From Paucibacter sediminis (GTDB taxonomy: Bacteria > Pseudomonadota > Gammaproteobacteria > Burkholderiales > Burkholderiaceae_C): DNA of 64,000 bases. Below the pieces are notes generated by a model, which was given only the letters and a program-made list of their open reading frames with translations, did no database searches and was not told the DNA's origin. The first letter of the stretch is position 1; each line of letters begins with the position of its first letter. The translations under genes and the position numbers were made by a program. Below, one piece after another: positions 44,157-52,381 of the stretch. The DNA lies in the NCBI RefSeq assembly GCF_030254645.1, contig NZ_CP116346.1:1840001-1904000 (forward strand). Direction: 5' to 3'.

Positions 44157-45034
44157 CAGCGCAGCGCCCGGCGCACGCTGCCGTCGGCGGCCTGCAGCGC
44201 GGCGCGCGCCTGCGCCGGCGTGCAGCCACGCCGCAGCGCCACGATGGCCAGCTTCACCGAATGCTCGCAGGCCCGCAGCATGTCCTCGGCGCGGGTCTCG
44301 TCGGCGCCGCTGGCGCGCATGGTCAGGTCCAGGGCGCGGCGCAGCAGCTTGGCATTGGTGGCCTTCAGGTCCACCATCAGATTGCCGTAGACCTTGCCCA
44401 GCTGCACCATCAGCGCGCTGGAGAAGGTGTTGAGCGCGATTTTCTGCGCGCTGCCCGCCTTCAGCCGTGTGCTGCCCGAGATCACCTCGGGCCCGGTGTC
44501 CAGCACGATGCCGATCTCGGCAAGACCTGACACCGGCGCGCCCGGGTTGTTGGCAAAGCCCAGGGTCAGCGCCCCGGCGGCGCGCGCCGCCTGCAGGGCG
44601 CCCAGCACATAGGGCGTGGCGCCGGAGGCGGCGAGCAGCAGCACGACGTCGTTCGGCGTGAGCTGCAAAGACAGCACGTCGACGCCGCCCTGGGCGGCGT
44701 CGTCCTCGGCCCCCTCCACCGCCTCGAACATGGCGCCGGGCCCGCCCGCCAGCAGGGCCAGCGCGCGCTCATGCGGCCAGGAGAAGGTGGGGTAGAGCTC
44801 CACGCTGTCCAGCACGCCCAGCCGGCCGGAGGTGCCGGCGCCCACATAGATGAGCCGGCCGCCGGCGCGGATGCGGGGCAGGGCGGCCTGCACCGCCGCC
44901 GCCAGCTGCGGCGCGGCGGCGCGCACCGCCTGTACCGCCTCGCCCTGGTCGTCCACAAAGGCGGCGATCAGGGCCGGCGTCTCGTATTCATCCAGGTTCT
45001 GGTGGGCGGTGCTGGGCGTCTCGGTCTTGAGCAT
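44156..45034 (-). CDS. murQ: N-acetylmuramic acid 6-phosphate etherase
   Basis: A 292-residue SIS-domain enzyme. The first SIS motif IYVGAGTSGRLGVLDSVEL (about 62-80) and the late TRLKAGSAQKIALNTFSSALM segment (about 190-210) are MurQ hallmarks, with Glu in DSVELYPTF as the probable acid residue. The reaction converts MurNAc-6-phosphate to GlcNAc-6-phosphate and D-lactate. A C-terminal AQARAALQAADGSVRRALR UBA-like tail is normal. The start is the first ATG of the conserved region; a longer frame extends upstream without similarity. It heads the transcript murQ, ampG, nagX, digH. Confidence 0.95.
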   Translation of the reverse strand: MLKTETPSTAHQNLDEYETPALIAAFVDDQGEAVQAVRAAAPQLAAAVQAALPRIRAGGRLIYVGAGTSGRLGVLDSVELYPTFSWPHERALALLAGGPGAMFEAVEGAEDDAAQGGVDVLSLQLTPNDVVLLLAASGATPYVLGALQAARAAGALTLGFANNPGAPVSGLAEIGIVLDTGPEVISGSTRLKAGSAQKIALNTFSSALMVQLGKVYGNLMVDLKATNAKLLRRALDLTMRASGADETRAEDMLRACEHSVKLAIVALRRGCTPAQARAALQAADGSVRRALR

Positions 45035-45252
45035 GGGCCCGACTCTACGGGGCCTGGCCGGCCCTGGCCAATGAATGGCGGGCCCGCGGGCATAACCGAG
45101 GGTAATCCGCATCCAAAAAAAACTTCGGCGCGTATGTAAGGCCAGGCCGGGCAGGCGCGACACAAGCTCACAAGTCGTGGGCAAGGCAACGCCGCCACGG
45201 CCTGTTGTTCAAGCAACCTCAACGATTCCTTCATTCATCTCAGGAGCTTCAC

Positions 45253-45513
45253 ATGCAACAAACCCTCAAGACCGGCCTGTCCATCGCCGCCGCCGCTGCC
45301 GCCCTGTTTGCCACCGCCGGCTTCAGCACCGCCGTGCAGGCCGCCGACGACGGCATGGTCAAGTGCTCCGGCATCAACAGCTGCAAGGGCAGCTCCGAGT
45401 GCAAGACCGCCAAGAGCGAATGCAAGGGCCACAACAGCTGCAAGGGCCAGGGCTGGGTCAGCAAGGCCAGTGCGGCCGAATGCACCAAGGCCGGTGGCAA
45501 GGTGGAAAAGTAA
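45253..45513 (+). CDS. bufA: BufA2-type bufferin precursor peptide
   Basis: An 86-residue secreted peptide: a signal peptide to about residue 30 (SIAAAAAALFATAGFSTAVQA), then ADDGMVKCSG. Six Cys at 38, 44, 50, 57, 63 and 77 are spaced C-x5-C-x5-C-x6-C-x5-C-x13-C, with repeated CKG units. Bufferins are ribosomally made peptides whose Cys residues are modified by an MNIO enzyme (BufB) with partner BufC and then bind copper in the periplasm. The genes for both partners follow directly (25 bases, then a four-base overlap). The CKG.NSCKGQG pattern matches the BufA2 subtype rather than DUF2282 BufA1, as I recall it. AGGAG is eight bases before the ATG. Confidence 0.87.
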   Translation: MQQTLKTGLSIAAAAAALFATAGFSTAVQAADDGMVKCSGINSCKGSSECKTAKSECKGHNSCKGQGWVSKASAAECTKAGGKVEK

Positions 45514-45538
45514 GCGGCCGAACTCGCCAGGAGCGCCC

Positions 45539-46408
45539 ATGTCCAGCATCCAACCCGATAGCTTCGGCCTGGGCCTCCGGACCGAGCATTACCAGGCCCT
45601 CGCAGAGCCCCTGCCGGCCGGCCTGCGGCCGGACTGGCTCGAGATCATTTCCGAGAACTACCTGGTGCCCGGCGGCAAGCCGCTCTGGCATCTGGAACGC
45701 CTGCGGCGCGACTATCCCGTCGTCATGCATGGCGTGTCGCTGTCCATCGGCAGCGCCGACCCGCTCAGCCTGGACTATCTGCGCGAGCTGAAGGCGCTGG
45801 CCGATCGCATTCAGCCCGCCTGGCTGTCGGACCATCTGTGCTGGACCGGCGTGGACCATCGCAATCTGCACGACCTGCTGCCCATGCCCTACACCGAGGC
45901 CTCGCTGCACCATCTGTGCGGCCGCATCGCGCAGGTGCAGGAGCTCCTGCAGCGCCCGCTGGTGCTGGAGAACGTCTCCAGCTATGTGGCGTTTGCGGCC
46001 GACGAGATGGACGAGGCCTGCTTCGTGGCCGAGTTGCTCAGGCGCAGCGGCTGCCGCTTGCTGCTGGATGTCAACAACGTCTACGTGTCGGCCCGCAACC
46101 ATGGCTTCGACCCGCGGGCCTATATCGACCGCATGCCTGCCGCGCAGGTGGTGCAGATCCATCTGGCCGGCCATGAGGACCTGGGCGAGCTCGTGGTCGA
46201 CACCCACGACCACGCGGTCTGCCCCGCGGTCTGGGAGCTCTATGCCTATACGCTGGGCCGGCTGGGCCCCAAGCCCACCATGATCGAGCGCGACGACCAG
46301 ATCCCGCCGCTGGCCGATCTGCTGGCCGAACTGGCCACCGCGCGCGATGTGGCACGGCGCGTCGCGCAAGACCTGACCCCGGCCGCCGCGGTGGGAGCGT
46401 TCGCATGA
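45539..46408 (+). CDS. bufB: BufB-type multinuclear non-heme iron-dependent oxidase (DUF692)
   Basis: A 289-residue TIM-barrel protein of the MbnB/TglH family. Metal-ligand segments in order are EIISENYL (Glu), VMHGVSLSIG (His), LSDHLCWTG (Asp, His), LPMPYTEAS, LENVSSYVAF (Glu), LLDVNNVYVSA (Asp), VQIHLAGHED (His, Glu), VDTHDHAV (Asp, His) and MIERDDQIP (Glu, Asp). Such enzymes convert peptide cysteines into oxazolone/thioamide, thiooxazole or related groups. It is coupled by a four-base overlap (ATGA) to the DUF2063 gene. The start ATG has AGGAG eight bases upstream. Confidence 0.92.
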   Translation: MSSIQPDSFGLGLRTEHYQALAEPLPAGLRPDWLEIISENYLVPGGKPLWHLERLRRDYPVVMHGVSLSIGSADPLSLDYLRELKALADRIQPAWLSDHLCWTGVDHRNLHDLLPMPYTEASLHHLCGRIAQVQELLQRPLVLENVSSYVAFAADEMDEACFVAELLRRSGCRLLLDVNNVYVSARNHGFDPRAYIDRMPAAQVVQIHLAGHEDLGELVVDTHDHAVCPAVWELYAYTLGRLGPKPTMIERDDQIPPLADLLAELATARDVARRVAQDLTPAAAVGAFA

Positions 46409-47199
46409 GCCTGCTGGCGCAGCAGCGCGGGCTGCAGGCGGCCGTGCTGGAGGGGCGTGCCGCCGATCAGACGCTTGCCGGCCTGCTGACCGAGCGCAGC
46501 CTGGCGCGGCTGGCCGTCTATGCCCATGCCTACCGCGCCCGCTTGCTGGGCGCGCTGCGCGACAACTACGAGGTGCTGGCCCTGGCCATGGGCGACGCGG
46601 CCTTCGATGCGCTGGGCCATGCCTATATCGATGCCCGGCCCTCGCAGCAGGCCTCGATACGCTGGTATGGCGATGCGCTGGCCGACTTCATGGACGGGCC
46701 TTACGCCGCGCGGTTGCCGCATGCGGCGCTGTGCGATCTGGCACGCATGGACTGGGCCCTGCGCGGCGCCTTCGACGCCGCTGCGGCCACCCCGATGACG
46801 CTTGCGCATCTGCAGGCGCTGGCGCCCGAGGCATGGGCCGGCCTGCCGCTGCGGCTGCAGCCCAGCGTGCGGCTGCTGGCGCTGGACTGGGCGGTGGAGC
46901 CGGTCTGGCGCGCGCTGCGCCAGCATCGCAGCGGCGCGGCCGAACCCGAGCTGCCCGAGCCACTGGCGCAGGCCCATGGCTTGCTGGTCTGGCGCCAGGG
47001 CCTGGAGACGCGCTGGCGCTCGCTCACTGCCGAGGAAGCTGCGCTGCTGCAAAGCCTGCTGAGCGCGGCCGGCACGTTTGCGCATCTGTGCGAGGCGGCA
47101 GCGCTGGCGCAAGGACCCGAACAGGCCGCCGCCGTGGCGCTGGGCGCGCTGCAGCAATGGCTGGCCGACGAGCTGCTGCAGGCGCCCCCGGTTACCTAG
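46405..47199 (+). CDS. bufC: BufC-type DUF2063 partner protein
   Basis: A 264-residue protein. The N-terminal DUF2063 domain (about 1-95) includes LARLAVYAHAYRARLLGALRD, LALAMGDAAFDALGHAYI and SIRWYGDALADFM; the C-terminal half is helical, with LLALDWAVEPVWRAL. BufC/MbnC-like proteins form a complex with the MNIO enzyme and help recognise the precursor leader. ATGA overlap with bufB implies coupled expression. No DoxX-type bufD follows; the next gene is a MATE transporter 64 bases away. Confidence 0.9.
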   Translation: MSLLAQQRGLQAAVLEGRAADQTLAGLLTERSLARLAVYAHAYRARLLGALRDNYEVLALAMGDAAFDALGHAYIDARPSQQASIRWYGDALADFMDGPYAARLPHAALCDLARMDWALRGAFDAAAATPMTLAHLQALAPEAWAGLPLRLQPSVRLLALDWAVEPVWRALRQHRSGAAEPELPEPLAQAHGLLVWRQGLETRWRSLTAEEAALLQSLLSAAGTFAHLCEAAALAQGPEQAAAVALGALQQWLADELLQAPPVT

Positions 47200-47263
47200 C
47201 GGGTACAGCGCCGGCGCGGCCGCTGCACTAGGATGCCGCGGCGTCCTTCCCGCTGCCCCGCCC

Positions 47264-48601
47264 ATGCAACAACCCCGCCTGTTCTCGCTCGCCTGGCCGC
47301 TGTTCCTCGAGCTTTGCCTGGGCATTGCGGTGGGCCTGATCGGCACCCTGCTGGCGGCACGCATCTCGGACAGCGCGGGTGCCGGCTTCGCGCTCGCCAA
47401 CCATGTGGCGGGCACCTTGTTCATCCTGTTTCGCATCGTCGGTGCCGGCATCAGCGTGGTGATCACGCAGAGCCTGGGCGGCGGGCGGCGCGAGCTCGCC
47501 GATGCCAGCGCGCGCGCCGCCCTGGGTGCCAGCAGCTGGATCGGCGGGCTCACCGCCTTGGCCGCGGCGCTGGCCGCCGCGCCGCTGCTGCGCCTGCTGA
47601 ATGCGCCGCCCGAGGTGCTGCCGCTGGCCGCGCCCCTGCTGCAGGCACTCGCGCCCGCGATGCTGCTGGATGCCTGGAACGCCTCCATGGCCAGCGTGAT
47701 GCGGGCCCATCTGCGCACGCGCGACACCCTGGCGGTGCTGGTGGCGATGCAGATCGTGCAGCTGGGCCTGGCGATGCCCTTCATGCAATGGCTGGGCCTG
47801 CCGGGCTTTGCCCTCGCCCTGCTGTGCAGCCGCAGCCTCGGCCTGCTGCTGCATCTGTGGCTGTGGCGTAGCCGCCTGGGCCTGCGCCCGCAGTGGGCCG
47901 ACTGGTGGCGGCTGCCGCGCCGCGAGCTGGCCGGGCTGCTGCACATCGGCCTGCCCGGGGCGGCCGAGAACATCGCCTACCGCCTGGCCTTCATGGTCAG
48001 CATCGCGGTGGCCGGCCAGCTGGGCGCCGGCGCCCTGGCCACGCATTCCTATGCCTCGCAGCTGATGTACTTCGTGCTGCTGTTCGGCCTGGCCACCGGC
48101 TTCGCGGCCGAGATCGTGGTCGGGCATCTGATTGGCGCCGGCCAGCTGCATGCCGCGCACCGGCTGGTGCGGCGCGCGCTGGGGCGCGGCCTGCTGGTGA
48201 GCGTGGCGGTGGCCACCGCGGCGGCGCTGGCCTCGCCCTGGCTGCTGCGCCTGTTCACGCACGACCAGGCCATCGTCGCCCAGGCCGTCACCCTGATGTG
48301 GCTGACGGTGATCCTGGAGCCCGGCCGTACCTTCAATCTGGTGGTGATCAACGCGCTGCGCGCCACCGGCGACGCGCGCTATCCGGTGCTGGCCGGTGCG
48401 GCCTCGATGCTGGTGGTGCTGGCCGGCGGCAGCTGGCTGCTGGGCCAGGTGCTGGGCCTGGGCCTGGTGGGCATCTGGATCGCCTACGCCGCCGACGAAT
48501 GGCTGCGCGGCCTGCTGATGTGGCGGCGCTGGGCGCGCCATGGCTGGGTGCCGCATGCACGCGCGGCGCATCGGCGCCTGCGCCGGCAGGCCTCGCATTG
48601 A
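47264..48601 (+). CDS. MATE-family multidrug/metabolite efflux transporter
   Basis: A 445-residue membrane protein with two MatE repeats and about 12 helices. The first begins LAWPLFLELCLGIAVGLIGTLLAARISD; the second begins LLHIGLPGAAENIAYRLAFM. Start codon at 47264 is chosen for alignment with the family. It is 64 bases past bufC in the same direction and could share its transcript, which would suggest a link between bufferin production or copper stress and efflux. That is inference; MATE proteins commonly carry cationic drugs or metabolites. There is no clear promoter in the gap. Confidence 0.85.
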   Translation: MQQPRLFSLAWPLFLELCLGIAVGLIGTLLAARISDSAGAGFALANHVAGTLFILFRIVGAGISVVITQSLGGGRRELADASARAALGASSWIGGLTALAAALAAAPLLRLLNAPPEVLPLAAPLLQALAPAMLLDAWNASMASVMRAHLRTRDTLAVLVAMQIVQLGLAMPFMQWLGLPGFALALLCSRSLGLLLHLWLWRSRLGLRPQWADWWRLPRRELAGLLHIGLPGAAENIAYRLAFMVSIAVAGQLGAGALATHSYASQLMYFVLLFGLATGFAAEIVVGHLIGAGQLHAAHRLVRRALGRGLLVSVAVATAAALASPWLLRLFTHDQAIVAQAVTLMWLTVILEPGRTFNLVVINALRATGDARYPVLAGAASMLVVLAGGSWLLGQVLGLGLVGIWIAYAADEWLRGLLMWRRWARHGWVPHARAAHRRLRRQASH

Positions 48602-48614
48602 AGGCCCGGGCGTG

Positions 48615-48650
48615 AAAAAACCCGCAGCCTGCGGGAGGCTGCGGGTTGCG
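48615..48650 (-). terminator. rho-independent terminator of the PEP-CTERM gene
   Basis: AACCCGCAGCCT (48619-48630) and AGGCTGCGGGTT (48636-48647) enclose GCGGG. On the minus strand the stem ends in a run of T. It lies between convergent genes, 36 bases past the PEP-CTERM stop, and may also limit MATE transcripts. Confidence 0.87.
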
Positions 48651-48685
48651 TTGCGGGCTGGCGGCGCGTGGCCGCGCTTGCCCGA

Positions 48686-49471
48686 TCAGGCGGCCTTGCG
48701 GCGACGCGCCACGGCGGCTGCCGCGGCGGCCAGACCCACCAGGGCCAGCACGCCGGGTTCCGGCACGCGGTTCGGCGGCTCCACCTGGTCGCCCACATAA
48801 CCAATCAGGTTCTTGGTCAGCTGCTGCGAGTTCGGCAGGTCGTACTGGTTCATCATGAAGTTGACGTCCAGGATGGTGGTCAGGGCACCCTTGCTGGCGC
48901 CGGACAGGCTGCCCACGCCGAATGCAATGCCGGCGCCCAGCGAGCCGTCGTTGCGCGAGGTGATCCAGTTGCCGGTGCCATGGCCGGTGAAGCAGCCGGA
49001 GGCCGCGTAGTTCACATTGCTCACCGCGTTCGGGCCGTCGAAGGGGGCGTACACCTTCTCGAAGCCGTCGTAGCAGCTGTTGAAGCCGATGCTGCCGCCG
49101 CCCAGGCCGCTGATCAGCGACAGGATGGAGTTGTTGCGGCTCATGAAGCTGGCGTTCTCGCCCATCAGGAACAGGCCACCGCCCGCCGACAGGAAGGCGC
49201 TGTATTCGTTCGCCGCGCCGGCGTCGAGGCCGGTGTTGAAGCGCACGTCCCAGACCTGCGAATAGCCGGCCAGCGAGAGCGGCAGGCTGTCGGCCACGGT
49301 AACGGTATTGCCAACGGCCAGGTGCAGGGCCTGCAGGTTGTTGGTCACGGCGGTGGTGGTGCCCACCTCGGACGTGGTGGACATGCCATTCACGATCAGG
49401 ATCGGGCCGGCTTGCGCGGCGGTCAGGCCACCCAGTACCAGGGCGGCGCAGAGGCTCTTCAGTTTGTTCAT
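48686..49471 (-). CDS. PEP-CTERM sorting domain protein
   Basis: A 261-residue secreted protein with a signal peptide (MNKLKSLCAALVLGGLTAAQA). The mature part begins GPILIVNGMSTTSEVGTTTAV. The C-terminal sorting signal is VPEPGVLALVGLAAAAAAVA followed by RRRKAA. The central part has a Gly/Ser/Asn-rich region (AGGGLFLMGENASFMSRNNS) reminiscent of a flavodoxin/DJ-1-like or amidotransferase-like fold. A Cys pair at FNSCYDGF and ASGCFTGHG could form a disulfide. Function unknown. It has its own terminator. Confidence 0.87.
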   Translation of the reverse strand: MNKLKSLCAALVLGGLTAAQAGPILIVNGMSTTSEVGTTTAVTNNLQALHLAVGNTVTVADSLPLSLAGYSQVWDVRFNTGLDAGAANEYSAFLSAGGGLFLMGENASFMSRNNSILSLISGLGGGSIGFNSCYDGFEKVYAPFDGPNAVSNVNYAASGCFTGHGTGNWITSRNDGSLGAGIAFGVGSLSGASKGALTTILDVNFMMNQYDLPNSQQLTKNLIGYVGDQVEPPNRVPEPGVLALVGLAAAAAAVARRRKAA

Positions 49472-49717
49472 TTGTAACTTTTTTGCGTTGATGAAAAGGA
49501 CCCGGCCCCTGGGATGCAAATAGCGGGCCAAAGGGAAAATCCTTATGAATCAAGACTTGAATATCGAGATCTCTTGCATGTGTAAGAAATGTCGACAAGT
49601 GTTTTCGGCTGCTTGTTACATCTATGCCCGGCCGCGGCCACATGGTTTCTCCGCTGGCCGGCGCAGCCGGCGCGGCGGCCGGGCATGATGCGGGCTTCCG
49701 AAAGAAGGATGTCTGCC

Positions 49718-50266
49718 ATGCGTCTCAAGACCACCTGCGCCACGGTCATCGCCACCGCCACCCTGCTGCTGAGCAGCGCCGCCTTTGCCGCCCTGCCGGT
49801 GGGGGCGCCGGCGCCCGACTTCGCAGCCGATGCCGCGCTGGCGGGCGCGCCCTACAAGTTCAGCCTGGCCGCCAGCCTCAAGCAGGGGCCGGTGCTGCTG
49901 TACTTCTATCCCAAGGCCTTCACCAGCGGCTGCACCGTCGAGGCGCACCTGTTCTCCGAGGCCACCGAGCAGTTCAAGGCGCTGGATGTGACGGTGCTGG
50001 GCATGTCCAACGACGACATCGAGACGCTCAAGAAGTTCAGCACAGAGGCTTGCCGCGGCAAGTTCGCGGTGGCGGCCGATGCCGGCGCCAAGGTCATGAA
50101 GGACTACGACGCCGCGCTGAAGATCGTGCCCGGCATGGCTGACCGCATCTCCTACCTGATCTCGCGCGACGGCAAGATCGCCGCCGTGCATGCCAGCATG
50201 AACCCCGACGGCCATGTCAGCGCGATGCTGAAGGCGGCGCAGGCGCTCAAGGCGGCGGGCAAGTAA
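49718..50266 (+). CDS. periplasmic peroxiredoxin (AhpC/TSA, Bcp-like)
   Basis: A 182-residue protein with a signal peptide (MRLKTTCATVIATATLLLSSAAFA). The thioredoxin fold opens LPVGAPAPDFAADAA; the active site is YPKAFTSGCTVEAHLFSE with peroxidatic Cys and the TxxC arrangement; a second Cys lies at TEACRGKF. Reduces peroxides outside the cytoplasm. AGAAGGA precedes the ATG by eight bases. It is 75 bases from the next gene (a permease) and is probably transcribed separately or at the head of that operon. Confidence 0.87.
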   Translation: MRLKTTCATVIATATLLLSSAAFAALPVGAPAPDFAADAALAGAPYKFSLAASLKQGPVLLYFYPKAFTSGCTVEAHLFSEATEQFKALDVTVLGMSNDDIETLKKFSTEACRGKFAVAADAGAKVMKDYDAALKIVPGMADRISYLISRDGKIAAVHASMNPDGHVSAMLKAAQALKAAGK

Positions 50267-50341
50267 GCGGCGCGGGCGCGGGGAGGGCGGCGCGCCCGCG
50301 GTGACAATGTGCCGCCAGCCTCTGCCGCCCCACCCACCGCC

Positions 50342-51310
50342 ATGCCACGAGCCCTGTTGCCGCGAATTGCCAGCCTGCTGATCAGCCTGCTGGCGGCCAC
50401 GGCGCTGATCTTCGGGCTGCTGGATGTGCTGCCCGGCAACGTGGCGCAGCTGATGCTGGGCAGTGAGGCCACGCCCGAGGCGGTGGCCGCGCTGGCCGAG
50501 CAACTGGGCCTGCAGCGGCCCGCCGCGCTGCGCTACCTGGATTGGCTGGCCGGCCTGGCGCGCGGCGAGATGGGGCTTTCGCATGCCTATGGCGCGCCGG
50601 TGGCCGAGCTGATCGCCGAGCGTCTGGTGGTGACCCTGCCGCTGGCCCTGCTGGCGATGGCGCTGGCGGCGCTGATCGCGCTGGTGGCGGGCGGCTATGC
50701 GGCGGCGCGGCGCGGCCGCCCGGGCGATCTGCTGGTGATGCTGCTGAGCCAGCTGGGCCTGGCCACGCCCAGCTTCTGGTTTGCCATCCTGCTGATGCTG
50801 CTGTTCGCGGTGAAGCTGCAATGGGTCGCGGCCGGGGGCTTCCCGGGCTGGCGCGCGGCCGAGGGCGGCGGCCTGGGCCCGGCGCTGCAGGCCCTGGCCC
50901 TGCCGGCGCTGGCGCTGGCGCTCACCCAGGCCGCCATCCTGGCGCGCATCACCCGCTCGGCCCTGCTGGAGGTGCTGGGTGAGGACTATGTGCGCAGCGC
51001 ACGCGCCGCCGGCGCCCGCGAGCCGCGCATCCTGCTGCACCATGCCTTGCGCAATGCGCTGATCCCCATCGTCACCGTGATGGGCCTGCAGTTCGCCAAT
51101 CTGCTGGCCGGCACCATCGTGGTGGAGAACATCTTCCAGCTGCCCGGGCTGGGCCGGCTGCTGTTCCAGGCGGTGGCCAACCGCGACCTGATGGTGCTGC
51201 GCAATGGCGTGCTGCTGCTGGTGGCGCTGGTGCTGCTGCTGAACTTCGTGGTGGACCTGCTCTACCTGGCGCTGGACCCGCGCCTGCGCAGGGAGCGCGA
51301 GCATGGCTGA
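50342..51310 (+). CDS. peptide ABC transporter permease (DppB family)
   Basis: A 322-residue membrane protein. TM1 region IASLLISLLAATALIFGLLDVLPGN, six helices and the EAA loop YVRSARAAGAREPRILLHHALRN precede a FIVVENIFQLPGLGRLL segment typical of DppB. The next gene is a DppC-type permease 197 bases away, but between them lies a hairpin-rich spacer. This is the first gene of a second peptide/nickel-type transport operon (permease, permease, binding protein, amidase) that lacks ATPase genes. Confidence 0.9.
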   Translation: MPRALLPRIASLLISLLAATALIFGLLDVLPGNVAQLMLGSEATPEAVAALAEQLGLQRPAALRYLDWLAGLARGEMGLSHAYGAPVAELIAERLVVTLPLALLAMALAALIALVAGGYAAARRGRPGDLLVMLLSQLGLATPSFWFAILLMLLFAVKLQWVAAGGFPGWRAAEGGGLGPALQALALPALALALTQAAILARITRSALLEVLGEDYVRSARAAGAREPRILLHHALRNALIPIVTVMGLQFANLLAGTIVVENIFQLPGLGRLLFQAVANRDLMVLRNGVLLLVALVLLLNFVVDLLYLALDPRLRREREHG

Positions 51311-51507
51311 AGTAAAACAGCCCCTCGCCCAATCTCGCCCCGCTGAACGTGGGCGAGCCCGGTCGGTCCCCCGCGGGGACGGCGATGCTTGCCGGATTGA
51401 CCGGCAAGCACATCGCCAGCGCGGGCCGGCTTGGGGCGGCCCGGCGCTCGGCCCGAGCACCGGGTTCATGCGTCGCGGGTGCCGCGAACGCGGAGCGGAT
51501 AACTGAC
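51311..51507. repeat. hairpin-rich 197-base spacer inside the permease operon
   Basis: Successive inverted repeats follow one another: GTCCCC-CGC-GGGGAC (51366-51380); GGCGATGCTTGCCGG and CCGGCAAGCACATCGCC around ATTGA (51381-51417); and CCGGCGCTCGG-C-CCGAGCACCGG (51441-51463). An ATG overlapping the permease stop (51303) opens a 67-codon frame that ends two bases before the next gene; its residues do not resemble a protein family. The element looks like a REP/BIME-type or transcript-processing structure. Confidence 0.6.
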
Positions 51508-52344
51508 ATGCAAGCAAACGGCTTCTGGCCCCGCGCGCGGCGCCATCGCGGCTTCTGCGCCGGCGCCGCCATCGTGCTGGCGGTGGCGCTGACGGGCCTG
51601 CTCTCGCTGCTGTGGACGCCCTGGCCGCCCGCCGAGATCGAGCTTTTAGCCAAGCTGCAGCCGCCCAGCGCCGCCCATTGGCTGGGCACCGACGGCCTGG
51701 GCCGCGACCTGGCGAGCCAGCTGATGGCGGGCGCGCGCAATGCCCTGCTGGTGGGCGCCTGTGCGGCCGGCCTGGGCCTGCTGCTGGGGGCTGGCCTGGG
51801 CCTGCTGGCAGCGGCGCGGCGCGGCTGGTGCGAGGAGCTCATCATGCGCGCCGCCGATCTCGGCTATGCCTTCCCGGCCCTGCTGCTGGCCATCCTGCTC
51901 GCCGCCACGCTGGGGCCAGGTCTTGCCGTCGCGGTGCTGGCGATCGCCCTGCACAGCGTGCCCGTGTATGCGCGCCTGACGCGCGGCGCGGCGCTGGTGC
52001 AGTGGCAGCACGACTATGTGCGCGCCGCGCGCGCCTTCGGGCGCGGCCCGCTGGCGATTGCCTGGGTGCATGTGCTGCCCAATCTGCTGCCGCTGCTGAT
52101 CGTGCAGGCCACCATCCAGTTCGGCCTGGCCATCCTGGCGGAGGCGGCGCTGGCCTTTCTGGGCCTGGGCAGCCAGCCGCCCGAGCCCTCCTGGGGCCGC
52201 ATGCTGGCCGAGGCCCAGACCTGGCTGTTCCAGGCGCCGCTGCTGGCGGTCTGGCCGGGCCTGGCGATTGCCCTCACCGTGCTGGGGCTGAATCTGCTGG
52301 GCGACGGCTTGCGCGATCTGCTGGACCCGCGGCTGCGCGAGTGA
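51508..52344 (+). CDS. peptide ABC transporter permease (DppC family)
   Basis: A 278-residue membrane protein. TM1 is IVLAVALTGLLSLLWTPW (about 22-40), followed by WLGTDGLGRDLASQLMAGAR (the DppC segment) and the EAA loop YVRAARAFGRGPLAIAWVHV. It ends LLGDGLRDLLDPRLRE. Its N-terminus is shorter than usual for DppC. It is separated from the partner permease by the structured spacer, and the binding-protein gene starts 37 bases after its stop. Confidence 0.88.
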   Translation: MQANGFWPRARRHRGFCAGAAIVLAVALTGLLSLLWTPWPPAEIELLAKLQPPSAAHWLGTDGLGRDLASQLMAGARNALLVGACAAGLGLLLGAGLGLLAAARRGWCEELIMRAADLGYAFPALLLAILLAATLGPGLAVAVLAIALHSVPVYARLTRGAALVQWQHDYVRAARAFGRGPLAIAWVHVLPNLLPLLIVQATIQFGLAILAEAALAFLGLGSQPPEPSWGRMLAEAQTWLFQAPLLAVWPGLAIALTVLGLNLLGDGLRDLLDPRLRE

Positions 52345-52381
52345 GCGCGTGGCAAGATGCGTCGGTCGTGAGGAGTTCCGG

